From Hericium rajendrae (Eukaryota > Basidiomycota > Agaricomycetes > Russulales > Hericiaceae): a stretch of DNA of 64,000 nt. A program made the translations under genes and the position numbers. The notes beneath the pieces were generated by a model that was given only the letters and a program-made list of their open reading frames with translations, was not told where the DNA came from and did not search any database. The stretch is from positions 62,001 to 126,000 of the forward strand of contig CM065890.1 in NCBI GenBank assembly GCA_033439255.1. The letters are read 5' to 3'. Shown piece after piece: positions 20,973 through 33,674 of this stretch (position 1 is its first letter; every line of letters begins with the position of its first letter).

Positions 20973-21717
20973 AATTATCTTGATGATGATGCAGCTCCAC
21001 AGCCAGAGAATATTTCTGATTCAAATGACTGGTCTCCATTTTGAAATCGAGTTGAGTTTGAGGCTGCAGATTTATTATTTCGAGAGATGCCAGTTTCTGA
21101 GAAAAAATTTAATCATCTTATGGGACTCTGGGCAAAGACAACTAATGCAAATCCATATGCAAATAAAGATGACCTTCATGCAGTACTTGACTCAATTAAA
21201 CATGGAGATGCTGAATGGCTATGTTTCTCAGTAAAATATAAGGGCAAGCGACCTAGAGATTCACCTCCATGGATGTCAAAAGAATTTGAAGTTTGGTATA
21301 GAAATCCACGCACAGTTCTGCATAACCAGCTAAAAAATCCTGACTTTGCTGGAGAATTTGATTATGCTCCAAGACAAGACTTTAAAGAAAATGATGAACG
21401 ACAATGGACAGACTTTATGACTGGAGATTGGTCATGGAATCAGGCTGATACAATTGTGGCTGAAGATCCAGCAAATAAAGGAGCTATGTTAGTGCCAGTA
21501 ATCTTAGGTAGTGACAAGACTGTTGCTTCTGTTGCTACAGGACATACTGAATTCTGGCCACTATATATATCACCTAGAAATGTGCATAATAATGTTCGTC
21601 GAGCTCATCGAAATGCTGTAAGCATCTTAGGATTCTTGTCTTTAGGACAAACAGATAGACAATATCAAAATAGTGCACCTTTTCGTAAATTTCGTAGGCA
21701 TTTGATACAACAATCTT

Positions 21718-21928
21718 CATCAGGAACCCTTTCAGTCTTCTTAGTGACCTTGTTGGTCTGGTTTGGATCTGGTGAATCTGGTTTTTGTCTGGTTTGTCTG
21801 GTTTTCATCTGGTTTGTCTGGTTTTCTATCAATTCAGATGAAAACCAGACAAACCAGACAAAAACCAGATCCACCAGATCCAAACCAGACCAACAAGGTC
21901 ACTAAGAAGACTGAAAGGGTTCCTGATG
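21718..21928. mobile_element. B3: 211-bp hairpin MITE, family B, opposite orientation
   Basis: It has a TT duplication (21716-21717 and 21929-21930). Its loop is the reverse complement of the loop in B1, B2 and B5. The uninterrupted site is readable in P6 near 62676-62700. It lies in exon 1 of the P1 transposase, upstream of the TTPEIV motif. Confidence 0.93.
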
Positions 21929-22219
21929 TTTACACACAATTCTTGAGCATTTGCATCCTAGTATGACTACTCCAGAAATTGTTCGCTGTCCTGATGGACA
22001 TCTTCATCGTGCAATTTATAGTCTTGGACCTTATATTGGAGATTATCCAGAACAAGTATTGATATCATGTATTGTTTCAAAATGATGTCCAAAATGCTTG
22101 GCTCAACCAAAAGATCTAGATAGTGGTGGAGAGACTCGAAGTCACACACATACAGAATCTTTGATAAATAAAGGTACTAAGAAAGGAATACTATGGGATG
22201 ACTATGGTATAGTTCCTGA

Positions 22220-22441
22220 CATCAGAAACCCTACAAACTTTCTGCTGTGTCTGATGTATCTGATTGTATCTGATTGTTCTTATAAATCTGAAATCTTATA
22301 AGTTATTTCTGATTATTTCTGACAGATGACACCTGTCTTAGGTGTCTGACTACCTGATGAATCTGAATGTTGCTACCAGTTTCTTCAGATTTCAATCAGA
22401 TTTTATAAGATTTTATAAGATAGTTTGTAGGGTTTCTGATG
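22220..22441. mobile_element. A3: 222-bp MITE, family A, opposite orientation
   Basis: It is the reverse orientation of A1/A2, with a GA duplication (22218-22219 and 22442-22443). The uninterrupted version is seen in P6 near 62971-62984. It inserted nine bases before the 3' end of exon 1 of the P1 transposase and leaves the GTGAGT donor intact. Confidence 0.92.
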
Positions 22442-24068
22442 GATATTATGGTGAGTTTTATGAACTATAACAAAAATTTGACTTGTTCTAATTCTATCTT
22501 CTTAGCCATTCACATATTATTTTCCTCAGGCTGATATTCATGAGCTTATCATATTTGACCTTTTGCACCAAGTGATCAAAGGTGTTTTCAAAGATCACAT
22601 AGTGGCTTGGGTTGAAGATGATCTAATCAAAGAACATGGACCAAGTCATGCTACTACAATTATGGCAGATATTGATAGGAGAATTGCTGCTGCTCCTTCA
22701 TTTCCAGAGTTGCGTCGATTTCCTGATGGACGTAATTTTCAACAGTGGACTGGTGATGACTCTAAAGCTTTAATGAAAGTGTGGCTGCCTGCCATTCAAG
22801 GACATGTTCCAGATCAGATGATTCGAGCTCTTGCTGCATTTTTGGAGTTTTGCTACCTTGCACGAAGATCTGTTATTGATGAGACCACACTAAATGCTAT
22901 GGAAGCTGCACTTGAAGAATTTCATAAAGAACGAGTCATCTTTAAGGATGTTGAAGTTCGTGAAGGATTTTCTCTGCCTAAACAGCATGCTTTGATGCAT
23001 TATGTTGAACTTATTCGGCTGTTTGGTGTGCCAAATGGTCTTTGTACATCTATAACTGAGGCCAAACATATCAAAGCTGTAAAAGAACCATGGCGACATT
23101 CTAGTCAATTTGATGCACTTAGTCAAATGCTGCTCACAAATCAGAGGCTTGATAAATTGGCTGCAGCTAAAAATGACTTTATTGCTCGTGGTATGCTTGA
23201 TTTGCCTTTGGATGCTGTTGATATCAAATATGATTCTGACTCAAATGACTCTAAATCTGAATCCTCATCAGACTCTGAAGATGAGATTGAATTTGATGAT
23301 GAAGATGAAGATAAGGAGAACACTGCAAGGGCCACTAAACATTATATAGATGGAGCACCAGCTCATAATGTGCCAGAGTATATGGCAAGTGTTTCTCTAG
23401 CCAAAACATGAGCATCCAACTATCCTCGACAACTTCATCTGCTTGAGACTTATCTTGATTATCCTGAGTTATCTGAGATGATTCAGCAATTTTTATATGA
23501 TCAACTTCATCCTGATCATTCATCTGCAGTTGTAGATGAGTCTAAACTGCCTCGTGCTCCATACAAAGTTGATATATTTCACTCTGCCATTGCTGTATAT
23601 CGTTCTCCTAGTGATTTATCAGGGCTCACAAATATGCACTGTCATCGTATTCGCTCTACACCTGAATGGAGACATGGACCTGCACGTCGAGATTGTGTAT
23701 TTGTTGAAAATGATTCAGAGTTGCCAGGAATGCAAGGACTTTATGTGGGACAAGTTCTGATGTTTTTTTCATTTGTGCACAATACAGTCACATATCCTTG
23801 TGCATATATAGAGTGGTTTATTACTGTTGGAGATGTACCAGATCCTAATACTAAAATGTGGGTTGTAGAGCGAGAAGTTGATGAAGATGGAAAGAATGTT
23901 CGCTCAGTGATTCATACTGACACAATTTTACGAGGAGCTCACTTGATGCCTATTTTTGGAGAAGAGTTTCTTCCTTCTGACTTTGAATATACTTATTCTT
24001 TAGATGCCTTTTATACATACTATGTAAACAAGTTCTCTGATCATCATGCCAACGAAATAGCCTTCTAA

Positions 24069-25059
24069 TTTATTTAGATTTCTTTTAAATTGTATGACAA
24101 TAGGTAAATGATAAAGTTGTACTAATTACTACTATTTTATATTAATAGTGGCTTGAAGTCAAATGATTCTATAAGTTCAAAAAAATCATTTTTACCTTGT
24201 TCAATTATATAATAGTTATACTCAATTGATAAAGCTAGCTGTTTAAAGATCTCTGTATCTCAAGTTATCTAAGATTATGTTTAATATGTCTGACTTTTGT
24301 CTGACAATCATGATTTATCTAATTATGTCTAAAATGCTACAGTTTTCTGATACATGATTTGATGTCTGATAGTAATACAAAGGTCTGACTAATATTAAAA
24401 GGTCTGACTGAACTGATTTGAGTCTGAATAATGACTAATTGTATCTGAACAATAGATATTAGTCTGACTTGATCTAACAAAATCAATGTTTCTGACTTTT
24501 TATATAATGTCTAATATAATTTAAAAGTTCTGATCTATATATAATCTCTGAAGTGTCTGATGATATCTGATGATAAATACTTATAGGATTTTTGTCTGAC
24601 TTTTGTAATAAATCTGACTTTTTATATGTAGGCTGATGATATCTCTTATATCTGACAGAGCTCAAAAGTCTGAGAGATCTGATTATGTCTGGATGATAGA
24701 CACTCATAGGATCTTTGTTTGACTTTTGTAATATATCTGACTTTTTATATGTAGGCTGATGATATCTCTTATATCTGACAAAGCTCAAAAGTCTGAGAGG
24801 TCTGATTATGTCTGGATGATAGACACTCATAGGATCTTGTCTGAAAAATGTCAAATTTTCTGAAAATATATCCAATCTCTGATAAAATTATCAATGTCTG
24901 AATATATTTCAAGATCTGATAGCTCTGACAGCATCTGAAGCACATCTGAAAGTGAAAAGTATCTATTCATCATTTTATGCATATTTTGGTCCAGACAATT
25001 GAAAAAATCCAGACAAATCAGATTGTCAGACAAGTTAGTAAATATGGCTTTTGCTGATG
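24069..25059. repeat. P1 transposase-side subterminal region
   Basis: There is no gene. TCTGA words become dense from about 24270. The motif GATAGACACTCATAGGATC recurs near 24693 and 24817 in units of ~120 bp, with a diverged copy near 24567. The last ~170 bp match P0 almost exactly and end GGCTTTTGCTGATG. Confidence 0.85.
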
Positions 25060-28000
25060 AATTGGGTATCATGCACCATAAAACTATGCCGTATATGCCT
25101 CAGCAGAATGGACGTGCGGAGCGCTGGAACCGTACCTTTATGGAGAAAGCCCTGTCTATGTTACACCATGCAGGCTTGTCTCTCAGTTTCTGGCAGCTAG
25201 CGGTTGATACAGCAGTTCACATATACAACCGCACTCCCACTCGTGTACTAAAATGGAAGACGCCGATGGAGATTTGGGATGCTGGTCACATTCCTGACGT
25301 CTCGTACTTCTGCGTTTTTGGTTGTAAAGCCTACGTACACATTCAGAAGGAGCATTGTCACAAGTTGGAGCCTAACTCCAAGGAAATGACATTTGTGGGT
25401 TATGAGGACAGTTCTAAAGGTTATCGTTTCTGGAACTCTACAACTCGGTCCATTGTCTTGTCTGGTGAAGCAAGATTCGATGAGACTTCCTTCCCTTCAC
25501 GACCTACCCAGAAAGCACCCCCCAGTGCTCCTACTCCTCCTTTACCCAACCTGAGTCTCTCTGATTTATTCAATGATGAGGACTTAACTCCACCACAGAG
25601 GCCTGTACCCACTTCAGCTGACACAGCTGAAGATGATGAGGATGATGATCTCCAGCCCCCAGTCCTTAAGAAGGAAGACAATTCTAAGGTTACACCTAAT
25701 ACTACTCCACCTACTACACCGCGCAAGCCACAGCCACCTCAGACACCACCGCCTCGACCTACTACTCAATGGGTTGATGAAAATGCCCTAGCACATATAC
25801 CACCTATGATTGAACAGTCTCCTCCTGTAGCTGATCCTGTCACACTGCCAGCTTGTCCACGGCGGGTGAATTCTGGTCAACAGGCTCCCAGGCTTGGAGA
25901 TCAGTATAGTGGTTTAACTGCCACTCAGATCCAGCAGTTGGACCTTCGTAGGCACATACCAGAAATGGAGAATCGTCCAGCCAGTTCCGTGCCCCCGACC
26001 CAGGGCATGGTGCGACAGTTGGACTTTAACCCTCCTAATCTCAATGCGCTGCTAGAAATGGGTGTTACTCGAGATCCCCATGATTATTCGGAGGCAATGG
26101 CTTCGTCAGACTTGGTGAAATGGCGTGAAGCATGTCAGTATGAAATGGACCAGCTTCATAAGCTCGGTACATGGGAGTTAGTAGATTGACCTCGAGATAG
26201 GAAGATCGTAAAGAATCGTTGGGTTTTCAAGGCTAAGACCAATGGCATTAATCGTGCACATCTAGTAGCCAAAGGGTTTACACAGGTTCATGGGGTAGAT
26301 TACATGGAAACTTTCAGTCCAGTTGCCCGCTTCGAAACTATATGTTTCCTTCTTGTGTTAGCTGTGCAGGAAGATTGGGAAATACATGGCATGGATGTCA
26401 AGTTGGCATTCTTACATGGTGAGCTGGACGAAGAGATCTTCATGGAGCAACCAGAAGGTTTCGTGACCCCAAGAATGGAGGACAAGGTGGCTCGATTGCT
26501 AAAAGCTATCTATGGCTTAAAGCAGGCATCCAGAGTTTGGAATGTTCAAATCAATGCTCTCTTGAAGGAAATTGGATTTACCAGGACCTATTTGGACACT
26601 GGTATATATGTCTATCGTCGACAGGAGGGGAATATAGTGATCATTTTGGTCTTGTATGTCGACGACATGGCAATCATGGGCAATTCGCTTCCAGAAATCA
26701 ACCGTATTAAGACCTTGCTCAAGACTTGGTATGAGATGTCAGACTTGGGAGAGTTGAAAGACTTCCTTGGCATGCGTATCATGAGAGATAGGTGCAAGAG
26801 AACATTATCAATCGACCAGAAGACATATCTGGAAGAGGTCCTTGAACGGTTTGGAATGGATGAGGCGAACCCTGCCCGCACCCCTTTGCCTGCTGGCTGC
26901 ATGTTGATAGCATCCACTGAGGAAGTGGATAATGCACTCCGGACTTATTATCAGTCGCTCATTGGCAGTATGATGTACTTCGCCATTGGCACTCGTCCAG
27001 ATGTTGCATACACTGTCGCTCGCTTGGCACAGTACAGTACAAATCCCACTGAGAAGCATCTGAATATGGGCAAGTACGTCTTGAGGTACATTAGGGGAAC
27101 CCTCGACTACTCCATAGTTTATGATGGCTTTGCAGAGGAAGCTCAACTGTTATGCTACACGGACTCTGACTTTGCTGAGAATCGGGATGACCGTCACTCT
27201 ATCTCAGCGTTTGTTTTCAACCTGAGTGGTGGCGCTATCTCCTGGATGTCTAGGAAGCAGACTAGTTCTGCACAATCCACAGCAGAGGCAGAGTACATAG
27301 CAATGGTGGAGGCCGCCAAGCAGTTGCAGTGGTACCATAACTTGCACCTAGAGCTCGGACTACCAGACCCCACTCTCATCGACATGCGTTGTGATAACCG
27401 TGCTGCAATTCTTACTGCAGGCAATCCAATGGTCGGGAGAAACATGAAACATGTGGAGGTCAAATACCACTTCATCTGGGAAGCTGTAGAGAAGGGACTC
27501 GTTCACATAGTACCAACCCCATCGGCTGAGAACATCTCTGACGCATTGACTAAGTCTTTGCCATATGATTTGCTTACTCGGTTCAGTGGGAGTATGGGTC
27601 TGATCCGTCGTAGGGATTAGTGGGAGTCATGGTTCGACTAGCCCATCAAGTGGGAGTGTTGAAATTGGTTGATGACGCTAGTCTCGATGACAACAATTAT
27701 GGAAAGATCTGGAATGATCTGGACTTTGGTGATTGCAGAATCACATGGAACATTTACATAGCCTTACTGTACAGGTTAGTAATATGCTCTGACATACGCT
27801 TACTGATACCTTAGTGAGCTGACTGATGCTGTTCCCATGCGATGAGCAATCCATTATGCTATGCTGTACGATTACTGTACAATTTCTGATTGGTAGATAT
27901 GCAGAGCCCTCAGTACTATATAAGGGCTCCCTCGTTCGCTCAGATACCTCAGTCTTTCACATCACAGACTGAGGTGAGCATATCTTGCATTACTTATGAG

Positions 28001-28139
28001 TTTCATCTTTACTGACTCTACTTGTAGTATAGACTAACGTCTCTCTAAGGTACTGCAATATAGTCTTTCACATCACAGACTGAGTATAGACTAATGTCTC
28101 TCTAAGTCGTGTTTCTTCACGAAGTTCGACTCTCATACC
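25060..28139 (+). mobile_element. Ty1/copia fossil: integrase end, reverse transcriptase, RNase H, 3' LTR
   Basis: This is the right-hand part of the element whose fragment lies at 866-1146; P1 separates them. In order: end of the integrase core (PQQNGRAER, ~25096), a proline-rich linker (~25500-25900), reverse transcriptase (MDVKLAFLHGELDEEI ~26390; YVDDM ~26655), RNase H with the copia SAQSTAEAEYIA signature (~27275), and a 3' LTR from 27657. The order integrase before reverse transcriptase fixes Ty1/copia. It is broken: the insertions of P0 and P1 plus at least one interruption of the frame. It is the oldest datable element here. Confidence 0.92.
27657..28139 (+). repeat. 3' LTR of the copia fossil (right boundary uncertain)
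   Basis: It begins TGTTGAAATTGG directly after a purine-rich AAGTGGGAG tract, as expected for a polypurine tract. TATATAAGG near 27918 is a plausible promoter. GTCTTTCACATCACAGACTG occurs twice (near 27952 and 28062). The end near 28139 is a guess, because no second LTR or flanking duplication is in the window. Confidence 0.55.
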
Positions 28140-28972
28140 ACCACCCTCCTCTCCTCTTGTCCCTCCGCCATTCGTCTACTCACTGACTCGTCGCATCAAA
28201 CACAGGAGGGTCTCGATAGGGTGAAGAGGGGTCAAGGTAAGTAAAATTAAACTCTTTATTAGCATTCTTCATACTAATAAAGAGAGTATCACCCATTTGA
28301 GAATGAGCAATACTCTCTCGTTCTTCCACTTCTGTGATGCCTCGCTTGACTTTCCCTCCCCCGTCGCCATCTTTCCACCATGTCGCCTTCTTTCTGCTGC
28401 TCCGTCAGTGCAACACCTGCTTCTCAACCACATCACCGGCAGCCTCGACCTACTGCGCATCACCTACCCCATGCCTATGCCCATGCCCATGTCCACGAGC
28501 CTCTCGCCTCCCGCGCTCCATGCATTGATGACAGCGTCCACGTCCACGTCGTCATGCCTTGTTGCTGTGGCAACAGGGTGTGATGTCATTCGCCTGCACC
28601 CTCACATCCTCTCAACAACACCTGCACGTTCTCAACAGATCCGTGCGGGCTAACCAGACTTACCAACCCTGCGCACCACCACCTCGCCATCGACAACATG
28701 CCCACAGCCATGACACGTGGCTAGGTGCACCCAGCCATGCACTTCTGTGGCTAGGTGTGCCCAGCCACGCACTTCTGTGGACAGGCCAGCCAGCATGTGT
28801 ACGCACTCCTGCATGATCACACATGGTAATGCATGACATGCAAGCTCACGCGAGGCCCCAACAACCTGCACCTACATCCTGAGCCCACCATGCCATCTCC
28901 TCGACACCCCTGCTGCCATCACCACTGTCACACCTTATTGCTACAGCAACAAGGTGTGACTTGAGGTCTCTT
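28140..28972. other. Unassigned spacer between the copia LTR and P3
   Basis: This is C-rich sequence with no recognised gene. Several overlapping open frames on the plus strand (28297-28816) have no recognisable domain, and three frames are open together, which argues against coding. It holds a 30-bp unit repeated twice at 28718-28777 (TGGCTAGGTG...) and inverted repeats. It may be original host DNA or the remains of another element; it is the only part of the window that could be host sequence. Confidence 0.5.
28927..28960. repeat. 34-bp near-perfect palindrome
   Basis: It runs from GTCACACCTTATTGCTA to its near-complement AGCAACAAGGTGTGAC. A related half, TTGCTGTGGCAACAGGGTGT, lies near 28562. 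It sits 12 bp before P3 begins. It may be a hairpin, a small element's remnant or a regulator site; nothing in the sequence decides. Confidence 0.6.
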
Positions 28973-30534
28973 CATCAGCAAAGGCCAAATTTCATGAGTG
29001 ATCTGACAACATGACTAGTCTGGAAAATGTCAAGTGTCTGAAATCAAATATGCATAAAACAATGAATAGATACTTTTTGACTTCAGATATGCTCCAGATA
29101 CTGTCAGAATCATCAGATCACCAAATACTTTCAGATATAGCTAATTTTGCCAGAAATTTTACATTTTTTCAGAAAAATAATGTATCTCAGACCAATACTC
29201 AGAAACATTTTATCTCACAGACATAATCATTTCAACCTCTAATGTTCAAACAAAATCAGAGCTATTAGACTTCAAAATTCTATCAGACATAGAGATTATT
29301 GTCAGATATTGTGTAAAATAGCAGACCTAATCATTTAGGTGTCTGTTTTTCAGACATGATCATGTAGGTGTCTGTTTTTCAGACATGATCATTTCAATGT
29401 CTATGTATCAGATAAAATCAGAGCTATTAGACTTTTAAATTCTGTCAGACATAGAGATTGTTGTCAGATATTGTGTAAAATAGCAGACCTAATCATTTAG
29501 GTGTCTGATTTTCAAACATGATCATTTAGGTGTGTGGTTTTCAGACATGATCATTTCAATGTCTATGTATCAGATAAGATCAGAGCTATTAGACTTTTAA
29601 ATTCTGTCAGACATAGAGATTGTTGTCAGATATTGTGTAAAATATTAAACAAAATCATTTAGATGTCTGTTTTTCAGACATGATCATTTAGATCTTCATT
29701 CTTCAGATACAATCAGATAGTTTAGATATTGATATCTTGTCAGATATAGTACTTACACTCTAACATTGCATGAAAAGTCAAACTAGTTTCAAATCTTAGA
29801 TATAATCAGGTAGACCTTCTTTGTTTAGATACAATTAAAGGCATTTCAAACTTTGTGCATATATCAGAATTCTTCAAATCTGTCAAACATTTTATCAACA
29901 GTTACAGAGGTATTTTTTTTAACAAAGTCAAGCAGATGTCTATTATTTAGATAGTGTCAGACATATCAGAAGTGTGAACATTTATCAGAGCTACTCAATC
30001 AAATCAGACTGGAAAAACTTTTCAGCAAAAAGATAAGTTTCAGATATAATTAGATGACTCATAATTATTCAGACCATTCATAATGTTTACAAGTATCAGA
30101 TCTTTATTACAAGTCAGACTTTTAAAAAAGTCTGAGAAAGAATAACATTCTCAGACAGTATTTTTATTATCTAGGCTTTATCAGGTCAATTCAACTTTAT
30201 GATATTTGTCAGATTTTTATGTCAATGTCAGACATCAGATAAAGTGTCAGAAAACTAAGATACATCAGACATAGTCAGAAAAGTCCTAATTTTCAGAAGA
30301 AAGTCAGACATTTCAGATATAAACTCAGATATGTTGAGACACAAAGATTTTTAAATTTTAATTCTATTGTTGACTGTACTTGTTCTATAGCAAAATAAGA
30401 CAAAACTTTACTGCTATAGATCTAATACTACTGAAACATTTATCTTTTTATCACTGCTGACTTAGTATATATATACAAATAACTATAGCACTTACCTATT
30501 ATCACATAGCATATTAAAATATTCAAATACTCAA
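28973..30534. repeat. P3 transposase-side subterminal region
   Basis: There is no gene. It has the same beta-type repeats as 7303-9359 in P2 (TTTAGGTGTCTGTTTTTCAG near 29334, with variants to 29690) and provides the uninterrupted version of the MITE C site. The final ~200 bp before the transposase stop are unique A/T-rich 3' flank. Confidence 0.82.
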
Positions 30535-33500
30535 TTAGAAGGCTATTTCATTAGCATGATGATCAGAAAACTTGTTTACATAGTATGTATAAAAGGCATC
30601 TAAGGAATAAGTATAGTCAAAGTCAAAAGGAAGAAACTCTTCTCCAAAAACAGGCATCAAGTGAGCTCCTCGCAAGATAGTGTCAACATGAATTACTGAA
30701 CAAACATTCTTGCCATCTTCATCAACTTCTCGCTCTACAACCCACATCTTAGTATCAGGATCTGGCTGATCTCCAATGGGAATAAACCACTCTATATATG
30801 CACAAGGATATATGACAGTGTTATGTTTGAATGAAAAAAACATCAGAACTCGTCCCACATAAAGTCCTTGCATTCCTGGCAACTCTGGATTATTTTCAAC
30901 AAAAACACAATCTCGACGTGCAGGTCCATGTCTCCACTCAGGTGTAGATCGAATACGATGACGATGCATATTTGTAAGTCCTGATAAATCACTTGGAGAA
31001 TGATACACAGCAATTGCAGAGTGAAAAATATCAATTGTGTATGGTGCACGAGGAAGTTGAGACTCTTTTACATTTGCTGATGATTGATCAGGATGAAGTT
31101 GTTCATATAAAAATCGTTGAATCATCTCTGACAGCTCAGGATACTCCAAATAAGTTTCAAGCTTATAAAGCTGTCGAGGATATTTGGATGCTCGTGTTTT
31201 GGCCAGAGAAACACTTGCCATATACTCTGGCACATTATGAGCTGGTGCTCCATCTACATGATGTTTTGTAGCTCTCTTAAGATTCTCATTATTCTCATCT
31301 TCATTATCAAATTCAATCTCATCTTCAAAGTCTGAATCAGATTTAGAATCATCAGAATCTGAGTCAAATTTGACCTCAACAAGATCTAAGGGCAAATCAA
31401 GCATGCCACGAGCAACAAAGTCATTTTTGGCTGCAGCCAATTTATCAAGCCTCTGATTTGTGAGCAGTATCTGACCCAGTGCATTAAATCTACTAGAGCG
31501 TCGCCATGGCTCCTTTACAGCTTTGATGTGTTTGGCCTCAGTTATAGATGTGCAAAGTCCATTTGGCACACCAAACAGCCGAATAAGTTCAATATAATGC
31601 ATCAGAGCATGCTGTTTTGGTAGAGAAAATCCTTTGCGAACTTCAACATCTTTGAAGATAATTCGCTCTTTATGAAATTCTTCAAGTGCAGCTTCCATAG
31701 CATTTAATGTAGTCTCATCAATAACAGATCTTTGTGCAAGGTAGCAGAACTCCATAAATGCAGCAAGAGCTCGGACCATCTGATCTGGAACATGTCCTTG
31801 AATTGCAGGCAGCCACACTTTCATTAAAGCTTTAGAGTCATCACCAGTCCGCTGCTGAAAACCACGTCCATCAGGAAATCGACGCAACTCTGGAAATGAA
31901 GGAGCAGCAGCAACCCTCCTATCAATATCTGCCATAATTTCAGTAGCACGACCTGGTCCATGTTCTTTGATCAAATAGTCTTCAACCCAAGCCACTAAAT
32001 GATCTTTGAAAACACCTTTGATCACTTGATGCAAAAGATCAAATACAATAAGCTCATGAATATCAGCTCGAGGAAAATAATATGTGAATGGCTAAAAAAT
32101 AAAATTAGAACAAGTCTTTTGGTTTTGGTTGACAGAACTTACCATAATATTAGGAACTATGCCATAGTCATCCCACAGTTTTCCTGCCTTAGTACCCTTA
32201 TTTATCAAGGATTCTGTATGTGTATGACTTCGGGTTTCTCCACCATTATCTAGATCATTTGGTCGAGCCAAGCATTTTGGACACTGTTTTGAAACAATAC
32301 ATGATATCAATACTTGTTCTGGATAATCTCCAATATAAGGTCCAAGACCATAAACTGCACGACGAAGATGTCCATCAGGACAGCGAACAATCTCTGGAGT
32401 AGTCATACCAGGACGCAAATGCTCAAGAATTGTGCGCAAAGACTGGTGTATCAAATGTCTACGAAATCTACAAAAAGCTGCCTGATTTTGAAATTTTCTA
32501 TCTGTCTTTCCAAGAGACAAGAATCCTAAGATGCTCACAGCATTTCGATGGGCTCGACGAACATTATTATGCACATTTCCAGGTGACATATATAGTGGCC
32601 AAAATTCAGTATGTCCTGTAGCAACAGAAACAGTAGTCTTATCACTGCCCAAGATTACTGGCACAAACATAGCTCCTTTATTTGTTGGATCTTCAGCTAC
32701 AATTGTATCAGCCTGCTTCCATGACCAATCTCCAGTCATAAAGTCTGTCCACTGCCATTCACCATTTTCTTTAAAGTCTTGTCTTGGAGCATAGTCAAAT
32801 TCTCCAGCAAAGTCAGGATTTTTTAGCTGATTATGTAGAAGTGTGCGTGGATTGCGATACCAGACTTCAAATTCTTTGGACATCCATGAAGGTGGTTTTT
32901 TAGGTAGCTTTCCCTTATATTTTACTGAAAAACACAGCCATTCAGCTTCTCCATGTTTAATTGAGTCAAGCACTGCATAGAGGTCATCTTTATTTGCATA
33001 TGGATATGTCTTAGTTGTTTTTGCCCAGAGTCCCATGAGACGATTGAATTTTTTCTCAAAGACTGGCATTTCTCGAAATAACAAATCTGCAGTTTCAAAT
33101 TCAACATCAGGAACCCTTTCAGTCTTCTTAGTGACCTTGTTGGTCTGGTTTGGATCTGGTGAATCTGGTTTTTGTCTGGTTTGTCTGGTTTTCATCTGGT
33201 TTGTCTGGTTTTCTATCAATTCAGATGAAAACCAGACAAACCAGACAAAAACCAGATCCACCAGACCCAAACCAGACCAACAAGGTCACTAAGAAGACTG
33301 AAAGGGTTCCTGATGAACTCGATTTCGAAATGGAGACCAGTCGTTTGAATCAGGAATATCCCTTGGATGTGGAGCTGCACCATCTTCAAGGTAATTTCCA
33401 GTATCATCACAAGGTCTTCCATTTAGATCTGGATGCATCATATTTTTTGTGCCAGGCTGTGCATTTGAACTCCCTGCATTATTATCAAGTTCACCATAAT

Positions 33501-33674
33501 GTGGATCAGCATCAAACATATTTGGCTGCTCATGTTGTGGTGAATTTGGATCAGTTGGAGCTGCAGGTGGATGATAAGGTCCCTCTGCAGGTCTATGCAA
33601 GTTAGGATGTATTGCATCTATATGCTGTCTCAAGCCTCTAGCACTGATAAAGCCACGCCGACATCTGGTACCCA
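30535..33674 (-). pseudogene. P3 Plavaka transposase, main body (split by P4 and B4)
   Basis: Exon 2 is 32091-30535, the intron 32142-32092, and exon 1 runs from 32143 up to 33674, broken by B4 (33105-33315). It is then cut by P4 and resumes at 44747-44809. Unlike P1 and P2 it has CGA, not TGA, at the codon near 31192, and a shorter A-run near 30833-30840, so exon 2 is fully open to NKFSDHHANEIAF. It has all family motifs: FRNRV, DFMTGDWSWKQAD, ILGSDKT, HNNVRRAHRNAV, TTPEIVRCPDGHLRR, CPKCL, SITEAKHIKAVKEPWRRSS. One oddity is QQRTGDD where other copies have QQWTGDD. It is inactivated by insertion only, as far as can be seen. Confidence 0.92.
33105..33315. mobile_element. B4: 211-bp hairpin MITE, family B, in P3 transposase
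   Basis: It has an AA duplication (33103-33104 and 33316-33317). The uninterrupted sequence is visible in P2 at about 11925-11940. It has the same loop orientation as B3. It lies within the FRNRV/EFE motif of exon 1. A long frame that starts inside it (hydrophobic VWFVWFSS) is MITE translation, not protein. Confidence 0.93.

Larger units (their letters stand above)
20415..24068 (+). pseudogene. P1 Plavaka transposase, inactivated and MITE-invaded
   Basis: It starts at MAPLRRKLYK. Exon 1 runs to 22450 (interrupted by B2, B3 and A3), the intron is 22451-22505 (GTGAGT...TAG), and exon 2 is 22506-24068, ending NKFSDHHANEIAF. The motifs match the other copies: C2H2 finger, FREMPVSEKKF, DFMTGDWSWNQAD, ILGSDKT, WTGDDSKALMKV, SITEAKHIKAVKEPW. 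Four in-frame stops are all TGA (20601-20603, 21042-21044, 22083-22085, 23409-23411); at least the second and fourth stand where other copies have CGA. The last is at the same codon as the TGA in P2. The C-terminal ~215 codons remain open. Confidence 0.9.
1147..25059 (+). mobile_element. P1: Plavaka-type two-gene transposon, complete but heavily invaded
   Basis: The left end CATCAGTAAACATCAAATTT and the reverse complement of the right end (CATCAGCAAAAGCCATATTT) form imperfect inverted repeats that continue with ACTTGTCTGA. It is flanked by an AA duplication (1145-1146 and 25060-25061) inside the integrase region of a copia element. The transposase runs on plus (20415-24068) and the partner gene on minus (19611 down to 2369), divergently. 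It contains P2 (7303-19182), a solo LTR, and small elements A1, A3, B2, B3 and D. Subtracting these leaves about 10.4 kb, close to the other copies. Both genes are broken, so the copy is dead in cis. Confidence 0.88.

Noticed and set aside
1147-25059. A single giant cargo element such as a Starship
   Set aside because: No tyrosine-recombinase captain is seen. The length is explained by nested copies of one ~10.5-kb element, each with its own ends.
28297-28816. Overlapping open frames in the C-rich spacer
   Set aside because: Three frames are open together, with no domain, no splice pattern and no paralogue in the window.
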